From: Scenedesmus sp. ARA3
Taxonomy: Eukaryota; Chlorophyta; Chlorophyceae; Sphaeropleales; Scenedesmaceae
Direction of reading: 5' to 3'
Assembly: GCA_004335835.1 (NCBI GenBank)
Contig: RWJK01001652.1
Coordinates: 48,434-112,433, forward strand
Length of the DNA: 64,000 nucleotides
Shown: one piece after another, positions 55,986 to 64,000 of the stretch
Layout of the letters: each line of letters starts with the position of its first letter
Numbering within the stretch: the first letter of the stretch is position 1
The notes under the pieces: model-generated
The model's input: the letters and a program-made list of their open reading frames with translations, nothing else
What the model was told of the DNA's origin: nothing
The model's database searches: none
Made by a program: the position numbers and the translations under genes

Positions 55986-56020
<35 letters not shown>

Positions 56021-56339
56021 GCAGCAGCAGCAGCAGCAGCAGCGGCAGTGTAAGGCAGGGTTAAAAAAAACCATTCAGCAAGGCGTGCAATGTTCACCAT
56101 GATGCAGCAGTTGGGGAGTCACAAGGGTTTGAAAGCCTGCAGAGGCAAAGCGGCAGGCTCTGCACACAACGTGCGCTAACTGGCTAGCAGCATGCCAGAC
56201 ATGCCAGGTGCATGAAACCAGCATTGAACCAGCAATGAATTTCAGCTACCAAGCCTGCTCACCGGGATGTAGTCGTACAGCACGAAGGCGCGTGCCCCCC
56301 AGCCCTCATCGCGCCCCCCCATGGGCGTCTCGCCGCGCA

Positions 56340-56381
<42 letters not shown>

Positions 56382-59300
56382 CAGTTGGCCAGTGATCAGA
56401 TGACGATGCACATGCATCAAATTAGATGCGAGCTGCTTAGCCGTTCACCTAATGCTAGCCGTTTACCTAATGCTGACCAAAGCTCGTTCTGCATGTCCTT
56501 CCACCCGGCCTTGACCACCAGTGCACAAGCGTCTACCAAGAACCTTCTGGGCAGCTTCTCCCCTTCTTCAAAACATCATCATACAGCACACACATGACAT
56601 TAGCCGCTCACCTGCGCCGCCACTGCCTCAACCTTGAATGGTCCAGCGCGCATCGCCTCCTGCAGCATACCCAGCTCCATGCCCCGGAAATTACACGACA
56701 AAATGCAGCAGCGTGTGCATGGAAAAGCAGAACAGCCTCACCTGCGCCGCCACTGCCTCAACCTTGAAAGGCCCCACCCGCATCGTCTCCTGCAGCCGCA
56801 CGCCCACGCCCACGGGCCCCTTGCGGATGTGCCCGCCCTCCGCCATGCGCGTCAGCATCAGCCCGCAGCCCGCGTGGTCGTTGCCGGTGAGCAGCCCGTC
56901 CTGTGTAGTGTGTATGCAGCACGCAGCAAGGCAGCAAAGCAGCAGAAATATGCGTCAGCTGGGCGAGTCGTGGTTGCTTTGCAGAGCACAACCTGCAGCG
57001 CTTTCCACCTGCACTTGTTGAAATGCACATTGAGCAGCAGCGTCGAGCATGAGCAGCACTCTGTGCCATGCTGCTGCTAGTTCTGCCTGCCCAGTTCCAA
57101 ACCTTACAGATGTTAGACCTCCTGCGTGTACAGCAGCATGCAGTGCCCAGCAACAGCAGCGGCACGCATTGCGAACTGACGGCAGCAGCCCCCACACCCC
57201 CGGTCACCTTGAAGGTGTTGACCTCCAGCGTGTACAGGATGTCCTTCACATTGGGACGCAGCAGCTCCAGCGCGCCACCAACCTGCAGAAAAGCGAAAGT
57301 TGTTTGCAGGTTTTGTTCAAGTGTCTACAAGGGGCAGTGCAATGTAGGACAGCAGCAGACCCTGCTCCAGAAATGCTTGCAGCAACTCGCAAACGACACA
57401 TGCCCGCATGCATCTGACTGCATGCTGGCAAGCCAAGCTTGTAATTGCAAAAGCAATCTCACACAATTATTCAGTGTTACATATATATAATGACATTGCA
57501 TTTGACATCAGACATTGTTTACAATGTGCGTGACGCGGCGGCTGCTGAATGGCACCACGCTGTGAATGACGCTGGCGTTGGCCTCACACCATGCAGACAA
57601 TATGTTTTTTGTAGCATGCTATCATTACATGTGTCATCGTGCAATCCCACCTGGGTGACGTGGCGGCTGCCGAATGGCGCCACACTGTGCACGATGCTGG
57701 CGTTGGCCTCAGCCTGCAGGCAGGTGGTAGTCTTGTCCTTCTCAATGGTGGCGGTCACGTCCAGGGGCACACCACCCCAGCCGTCCCTGTTGAAGGGCTG
57801 GGCGCTGTACTCGGCAACGAAGCCTGCAGCAGCACAAAATGGGCAAGATGAGGCGTGCATTAAGTGTTGGGGCTTTGTGGTGAGGTACAACACGGAGTTG
57901 GGGGTGGTGGTGAGGTGAGACAACAATTTTGGTGTTTAGTGGCGACATAGGCAAGGATTCAGGGTTGGTGGTCTTGTCCTTCTCAATGGTGGCAGTCACG
58001 TCCAGGGGCACGCCGCCCCAGCCGTCCCTGTTGAAGGGCTGGGCGCTGTACTCGGCAACGAAGCCTGCAGCACGGTGCATGTTGGGTACAGTCGTTTAGG
58101 GATTTGTCAAGAGGTCTGATAGAGGGTTGAGGTCGTGGTGACGCCTGACAAGGGTACATGCACTCAAGGACAGCCACCGAAAGCCGGGATTTTGCAACTG
58201 GATTTCTTGGCACCAACTCAGATACGTGGCAGCTGCTTCTACCATAACCGTGATTCAAATGTTATCCACCCGTGATGGCATCTTTGTGCTCGAAGCCGTA
58301 GTAACCCGGTGTGGGTATGATGCTTATGGGGCTGTCAGCAAAAAAAACCCAAATCCCCTAAAACCCTTGACCTCAAACCCAGTGCTGAACCCTCACCCGT
58401 GATGGCGTCCTCGTGCTCGAAGCCGTAGTAATCCAGTGTGGGCATGATGCTCACGGGGCTGTCAGCCACCACGTACTGGTAGCGGTGGTCAGTGTTGTCC
58501 TCAGGGTCAAAGCTGGGGCCCAGGTCCAGCCCCTCTGCCACGTAGCCCTGCAGCACAGAATAACAGAATAACAAGTTAGTAACAATAAGATGTTATCATG
58601 CTGTATGTTGCCATCCTCAGGGTCAAAGCTGGGGCCCATCTTCAGCCCCCCTGCCACATAGCCCTGCAGCACAAATTCAACTATAATGGTTACGAAGTGG
58701 CATGTTTTCATTCACAGTGCAAAGCACCGTCATCAGCATCAAACGCTGGGGCTGAGGCCCAGCCCTTCTTCCACGTAGCCGTGCAGCAAATGTGGGAGTA
58801 ACACAATTTGAAAAAAATTGCCGTTATCATAGTAGCATGCTGTCATTGAAGGTGCAAGCGGGAATCCTCCGGGTCATAAGCTGGCCCAGGTCTGTCCCCG
58901 CAGCGACGCCTTTGTCCCAGACGCCACCTCAACAATCCTTCTGCTTTTACCTTTCACCAGCAATCCTTGTGCTTTAACCGTAGCAATACCCACAAAACCT
59001 TCGTGCTAAGCCCCAAACCCTCATAAGTGCTCAAAACCGCACCTCGTAACCGTACGCCGCCAGTGTCTCGATCTCCTCATTGTCGTAGGCCTCCCTGTAG
59101 GCCTTCTTGGCCTTGTCCAGCCGCCGCAGCCAGGCGCCGTACTCCTTCTGCGCGCGAGGGTCGCCCTGCTTGGCCATTGCCAGCATCAGCTTGTAGTAGC
59201 TGCGGCAGGTGCGGCAAACAGTTGAACCAATTTGATGCAGCAGGTGAAAGCCTGGAAAACAGGGAAGGCGGACAGGTGAAACAGAGCATGCGCCGCCCTG

Positions 59301-61622
59301 CTGGGCCAAGGCCAGCATCAGCTTGTGGTAGCTGCAGGTGGCATAGACAGGACAAAAATAGAAACAAGTAAAACAGGGAAGATTGACAGGTGACTACAAC
59401 TGCTGCATTGCCCTGCTTTGCCAAGGCCAGCATCAACTTGTAGTAGCTGCGGCAAAACAGGTGGAAACCATGCCGTTCGCACACCTGAATTGTACAGTTG
59501 TACGTTTCACGGGAATAACATGTTACATAACAGTGCTCGCGTGTGCCTGAACTCCTCGGCCTCATCATCGTCTGTCTCTTCGCCAAAGGGATCCTCCGGC
59601 ACCGCCCATGCATCCGGCTTGGTCACTCCCTCCACCAGCCAACATCAGGCGACATAACACAAACATAACATGTTACATAACAACTCACATGTGCCTGAAC
59701 TCCTCGGCCTCCTCGTGTCTGTCTCTGCGCCAAAAGGATCCTCCGGCACCGCCCACGCATCAGGCTTAGTTACACCCCCAACGCCAACATCAGACGATAT
59801 AACACACAAATAACATGTCACATAACAACTCACATGTGCCTGAACTCCTCCGCCTCCTCGTCATCTGTCTCTGCGCCAAACGGATCCTCAGGCACCGCCC
59901 ACGCGTCCGGCTTGGTCACTCCTTCTACCAGCTGCTCCACAAAGTAGCTGGTGGGCGGCAGCCGGCTGCGCATCATCTGCTTGAACATGTCCTGCGGGCG
60001 TTTTATAACATGTTACATAGGCAGTGGCAAAGCATTGTGAGTGAGTGGCAGGGCAGCGGGGCGAGGTGGTGGGCGCAACGCCTTGCCAGCAGCTGGGGCT
60101 GAGCTGCCGGCCATGCATTCCTTGCTGCACACATGCTCATGCAGCCTTTCCCCAGCATCAACTGGCACATGACGTGTGCAGCACACTGCAGAACAGAAGA
60201 TGGTCCTTCTGCAACACTGCGGCTCTCCCCGCGCACCTGCTGCTTGGCGCCGCCCGCCGCCTTGCCCTTGGCTGCCTTCTTCTGCAGCAGCTCCTGCGCG
60301 CTCTCGTAGGCGTGCAGCCCCAGCAGCATCACCAGCAGGTTCTGGCGCCACGGCACAGCGCTCAGGCTGAGCATGCCCACCTGGTGAATTGAAACAGTGA
60401 GAAAACACAGTGCTTTAGTGGGATCTACTGATACATAGACAGAGAAGTAGCATTTGTGTGTTGATGCAGCATCACCAGCAGCTTCTGGCGCCACTGCACA
60501 GCGCTCAGGCTGAGCATGGCCACCTGGCGGAAACATCAAGATGACAAGGACGTTAAAAAACTGAAGTGGGGTTTCGACCGGCGAGCGCTATGCTGAGGCA
60601 AAGCTCTGCAGGGGCTCCTGTTGCTGGTTGGTCTTGAGGGATCGCACCATCACACCAATCAGATGTTGTTCAGGACAGTTGAGGACATTTCTACCACCAA
60701 GCCAGCTGCGCATGCCCACCTGGTCGAAGATGAGCGGCTGGCCAGAGGCGCTGCGTGGGCACTGCAGCAGCAAGCAGCAGCAATGGCAACAGAAGAAATG
60801 GCAGGTCAGTGTACACGGTTTACATGATGTGATTAGCTAGCTCAGCTCTGCATGACGGCCACCACAGATGCCACCAGAGGCTAATTCTTACCAAACAACA
60901 AAGACAGAAAGCAAACTCAGGTCAGCATTCATGGGGGTGCGCAGTTGCACTCCCCACGCCTGCGCCCGACCTTCAACCCTCTTGCCCGACCATGTGATTG
61001 CTGCTGGGCTCAACCCAGACCAGCCACTCATGTCGGGGTGCAGATCCACCATGTGCAAGGGCGTGGCAACTGCACTCATTGACGATGCTGAACCCGCATG
61101 TAACGCACCCTAAACCTTGAACCACTGTTACATAACAACACTCATGTCGGGGTGCAGGTCCACCAGGTGGAAGAACGTGCGCAGCTGCACTCCCTAACAT
61201 ATCGACTCCTTCAAAACCCACACTATTCAAACCACTGTTACATAACAACACTCACGTCTGGGTGCAGGTACACCAGGTGGAAGGGCGTGCGCAACTGCAC
61301 TCCCAGAAACATACTGACCCGGTAAAACCCCAGATTCTCAAACCACTGTTACATCACAACACTCACGTCTGGGTGCAGGTACACCAGGTGGAAGGGCGTG
61401 CGCAGCTGCACTCCCGAAAACATACTGACCCGGTCAAACCCCAGATTTTCACCAACCACTGTCACATAACATCGCTCACGTCTGGGTGCAGGTCCACCAG
61501 GTGGAAGGGTGTGCGCAACTGCATCTCGCCCGCAGCTTGGCGCAGGATGTTCTGCAGGATGTTGCGCCGCTGCTTGCTGACAGCAGCATACTCCTTGCCC
61601 AGCTTCTCGCGCGCTGCGGGGT

Positions 61623-61653
<31 letters not shown>

Positions 61654-62314
61654 GCAGGTGCAGGCACAGCAGTGCTGGTGAGGGGAGCAGAGGGAGGGGA
61701 CTGGCTGGGAGATGCCAGATGCACTTGCATGTAAGCTGTGCACGATACAGTGAGCGTGCACGGCTAAACTTATGCTGTGTCATCATGTTACGCACGTAAT
61801 TGTTCTGTTCGCGCACCTGCCGTGAGCTACCACTACTCACAATCGTGGCTGTCACAACGAAAGCCCAGGGTGAACTTTTTGCTAGTGTCTCTGGATTTCC
61901 AACACAAATCACACCCCTCGCCCCGCACCTCCGTTGGCGTGTGTGAGCACCACCAGCGTCTGCTTCCACACATTCTGGCCCAGCGTGGCGGTGATGTTGC
62001 TGAGCAGGCTCATCTCACCAAAGCCTGGCCGAGCAGCGTCCAGCCTGGAAACAGGCAGGATCAACAGCAATGGCAGGAAAAATGCAAGCAAGCAGTGCGC
62101 AGCGTGGCAGCGACTTTGCTCAGGAGCAACATCTCACCGAAACCGGGGCGCGCAGCGTCAAGCCTGCGGCCACAAGGTGCGGCAGCAAGCAGTAAGCGCC
62201 AACAATCACGGGCTCAAACGTTTCCCACACGCGCGCCAGGTGGTTTGTGTTGCACATGAAGTCCTGCTCCCTGCTGCAACCCTCCAGCTGTTGCTGTTGC
62301 TGCTGCTGCTGCTG

Positions 62315-62348
<34 letters not shown>

Positions 62349-63991
62349 AAAAGCAAGACAAGACAGCTGCAGCAGGCGCACCTGTCCGCGTAGAGCACAA
62401 AGTGCGGCTTGCGCGCACTGCCAGCGGGTGGCCTCCAAGGCGCAGCCAAGACATGGAAACTCAAGCCACAGCGAAGCAAAACACAGCTATTGCGCCGCAC
62501 CTGTCGACATACAGCACGAAGTGGGGCTTGCGCGACTGGTAGGCGCGCTTGATGGCCTTGAGCGTGCTGCGGTTGGCGGACTGCGCGTCGCTGCTGGCCA
62601 GCAGCCCGGGCGTGTCAATGGCAGTCAGCGACACACCTGCAGCAGCAGCAGTGGCGGTCGAGAGAATGTGTTGGAAGCCGCATGGAGTCACTCAAGGTGG
62701 TCGACGCCAGGAGCAGCACGGCCAAACACATCCCGTTGCAAAAGCATGCTCTGCTTGCTTCTGCTGATGCCGCTGCTTGACTGCCAGATCCATCCTCAAA
62801 GTATGGTGTTTATGAAGGAACAATGCTTAACAGGCTCTGCGCACCTGCCACGTTGCCCTTGACAACGCGCACGCGTCGTGTGCTGTCCCTGAAGGCGCTG
62901 GTGCTCAGCACGGGGCGGCCCATCAGCGAGTTGATCAGCTCGGACTTGCCTGCAGAAAACAAGCACAGAAGATAACAAGGTGATAACACAGCACATAACA
63001 GGGTGACGACACAGCACATGACACAGAAAAGCATCACAGCAGTGCTCAGCACGGCGCGGCCCATCAGCGAGTTGATCAGCTCAGACTTGCCTGCAGTTAG
63101 CAAAGTGACATACAAGTTGACAGGGTCTGAACACAGCATACGTAACACACAGTGTAAAGGAGCATTGCACACTGTGTGCCCAGAGGTCGCAATTCAGAGC
63201 TGAGATGCCACATTTGCAGCACACGGCATAATAGCGTTGGGAAACGGCTGCACACCAACGGTCAAAACACGCCCTGTCCAGCTGACAAAGCTGACAAAGC
63301 TGACAAAGTAGCAGCAGCAGCTGCAATATCTTCAAAACGCACCTGTGCCAGTCATGCCCACCACCATGATGTGCAGGTTGCTGCCCACCAGTGCATGGCA
63401 GCATTCATTCCTTGCATCAAAACAGTTGCAGCAAGCCCTGCGACGCTGATGCACGCACCTGTGCCGGTCATGCCCACCACCATGATGCGCAGGTTGATGC
63501 CCAGAGAGGAGTCGGGCGCCTCGCGCTCGTTGCGCTCCTACAAGCAGAGAAGATTGTGCGGACGAGAGTGGACGGGCAGGGCCGTCAGACAACAGAGGAC
63601 CCAAGGCATCAGGCAGTGATATTGTAGCGGTGGGAGCTCGTCCCTGGAACAGCTACGGTGCCACAAGCAACATGGCTGACACCCAGCTACTGGTTCCTGC
63701 CCTGCTATCACATGCCACGGCCTCCTGCAGTGCCAGCTTGCGCGCATCACCCTCCAGTACACAACACAGCTGCCGCAGCAAACATTCAAGGTGTGGACAC
63801 ACCATGATCCCTGTACCCAAGACGGCCTCCTGCAGCGCCAGCTTGTTCATGTACCCCTCCACGACAAGGAATTGCGCCAAACTAAACCTTCCGCCGTACT
63901 GAACCCTAAACACCAGCTCTACACCCACCATGGCCTCTTGCAGCGCCAGCTTGTTCACATCACCCCTCGCCCGTGCCAGTGGCGCCTGCAC
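55043..63991 (-). CDS. Toc159-type chloroplast protein import receptor GTPase (N-terminus beyond window)
   Basis: Outer-envelope receptor that binds preprotein transit peptides using GTP. The gene continues past the right edge. G domain: GINLRIMVVGMTGTG|GKSELINSLMGRPVLS, a P-loop split by an intron (63459 to 62945); Walker-like IDTPGLLASSD (about 62600) with KPHFVLYVDR; and the Toc-type LGQNVWKQTLVVLTHANG (about 61950-62040). Then ILRQAAGEMQLRTPFHLVDLHPD, GQPLIFDQ, an acidic linker (DPFGAETDDEEAEEF) and the membrane domain: LGPSFDPEDNTDHRYQYVV, GFVAEYSAQPFNRDGWGG, LLTGNDHAGCGLMLTRM, FDWYQERTKDESSTIGG. The C-terminus has an EEEIEIEEEEEEE stretch, then MQSGGLQQLMGGRG and TAG at 55043-55045. A Glu-rich run at this end is unusual; the acidic domain of plant Toc159 is N-terminal. 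About fifteen exon edges carry echoes. Confidence 0.85.
55650..55805 (-). repeat. Upstream echoes of a Toc159 membrane-domain exon 5' edge
   Basis: GGEIMHVDMNVF-coding start (true copy about 55580-55622) recurs at about 55670-55715 and, truncated, 55775-55800. Confidence 0.85.
55987..56044. repeat. (CAG)n tract before a Toc159 acceptor
   Basis: About 18 CAG units with one interruption; on the coding strand this is (CTG)n placed shortly before the CTTCAG acceptor of the GLAMNFDWYQ exon. A comparable run at 56343-56381 abuts the next acceptor upstream. Confidence 0.9.
56612..56672 (-). repeat. Downstream echo of a Toc159 exon 3' edge
   Basis: Copy of QETMRVGPFKVEAVAAQ-coding sequence and its donor (true copy about 56738-56792), about 126 bp downstream. 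Confidence 0.85.
57515..58080 (-). repeat. Echoes flanking one Toc159 exon on both sides
   Basis: The exon at about 57652-57827 (GFVAEYSAQPFNRDGWGG ... VAPFGSRHVTQ) has its 3' edge echoed downstream at about 57520-57595 and its 5' edge echoed upstream at about 57965-58075. The 5' echo is about 95% identical by eye over 100 bp. Confidence 0.9.
58262..58800 (-). repeat. Echoes flanking the next Toc159 exon on both sides
   Basis: True exon about 58395-58550 (GYVAEGLDLGPSFDPED ... GFEHEDAITG). Its 3' edge is echoed downstream at 58265-58345. Its 5' edge is echoed upstream at about 58612-58670 and 58730-58790, with a further remnant near 58860. Confidence 0.9.
59285..59770 (-). repeat. Echo clusters in one Toc159 intron, one from each flanking exon
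   Basis: SYYKLMLAMAKQG-coding 5' edge (true about 59160-59205) is echoed upstream at about 59300-59335 and 59415-59455. In the same intron the 3' edge of the preceding exon (PFGAETDDEEAEEFRHM, true about 59830-59900) is echoed downstream at about 59690-59765 and 59540-59610. The two arrays grow toward each other. Confidence 0.9.
60975..61425 (-). repeat. Four downstream echoes of a Toc159 exon 3' edge
   Basis: The exon end encoding LRTPFHLVDLHPDV plus donor (true copy about 61483-61530) recurs at about 61370, 61250, 61140 and 61030, each with the intron word ACCACTGTTACATAACAAC. Period about 110-120 bp. An upstream echo of another exon edge lies at 60465-60530. Confidence 0.9.
62095..62420 (-). 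repeat. Two single echoes around the Toc159 G domain
   Basis: About 62100-62165 repeats the 5' edge of the LDAARPGFGEMSLL exon (true about 61990-62047). About 62380-62420 repeats the 3' edge of the SRKPHFVLYVDR exon (true about 62503-62545). Confidence 0.85.
63035..63385 (-). repeat. Echoes of both halves of the split P-loop
   Basis: In the intron that splits the P-loop, GKSELINSLMGR(A/P)VLS is echoed upstream at about 63040-63095 (true 62895-62945), and LRIMVVGMTGTG is echoed downstream at about 63341-63380 (true 63451-63510). Near the window edge, NKLALQEA is echoed at about 63826 and 63716 (true about 63940). Confidence 0.9.
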
Positions 63992-64000
63992 CTTCTCCAG

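Overview
The window is nuclear DNA of a photosynthetic eukaryote, most likely a chlorophycean green alga. The evidence is a Rubisco chaperone (RbcX), a Toc159-type chloroplast import receptor, a plant/algal-type PDI-C protein, intron-dense genes with GT-AG junctions, a TGTAA poly(A) signal after one gene, and pervasive (CAG/CTG)n tracts. The genus cannot be fixed from sequence alone. One 209-base run of N marks a draft assembly gap.

Layout, left to right. 805-14052 (-): a self-sufficient P450-reductase fusion of the P450 BM3 (CYP102) type with an algal N-terminal extension. 15116-19856 (-): a SAP-domain/AAA ATPase with TPLRG repeats and an apparently degenerate ATPase core. 21071-25415 (-): a PDI-C/ERGIC-type ER thioredoxin protein. 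25416-27288: intergenic, with a LINE-like fragment and the gap. About 27289-28852 (+): RbcX. 29073-34260 (+): a NIMA-related kinase with a very long Ser/Ala/Gln-rich tail. 35259-38605 (+): a secreted beta-helix-like protein. 39448-47046 (+): a voltage-gated K+ channel with C-linker and CNBD-like region. 47521-48491 (+): a MYND-finger protein with an apparent frameshift. 48913-53654 (-): a secreted subtilisin-like protease with a PA-type insert. 55043 to beyond the right edge (-): the Toc159-type GTPase.

The genes share no operon logic or single pathway. RbcX (Rubisco assembly) and the Toc159-type receptor (chloroplast protein import) both concern plastid biogenesis, but they are 26 kb apart.

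The most striking signal is in the intron architecture. At about 40 exon edges in four genes (P450 fusion, K+ channel, subtilase, Toc159) an exon edge plus its splice site is repeated in the adjoining intron as one to six degenerate tandem copies ('exon-edge echoes'). Exon 5' edges are echoed only upstream and 3' edges only downstream, so the copy that keeps the reading frame is always the outermost one. Edges holding a stop codon are echoed past the gene end. One 129-bp duplication in the P450 fusion looks like an intron made by duplicating an AGGT-containing exon segment. A second pattern is that many 3' splice sites are preceded directly by (CTG)n tracts. Other genes in the same window show few or no echoes.
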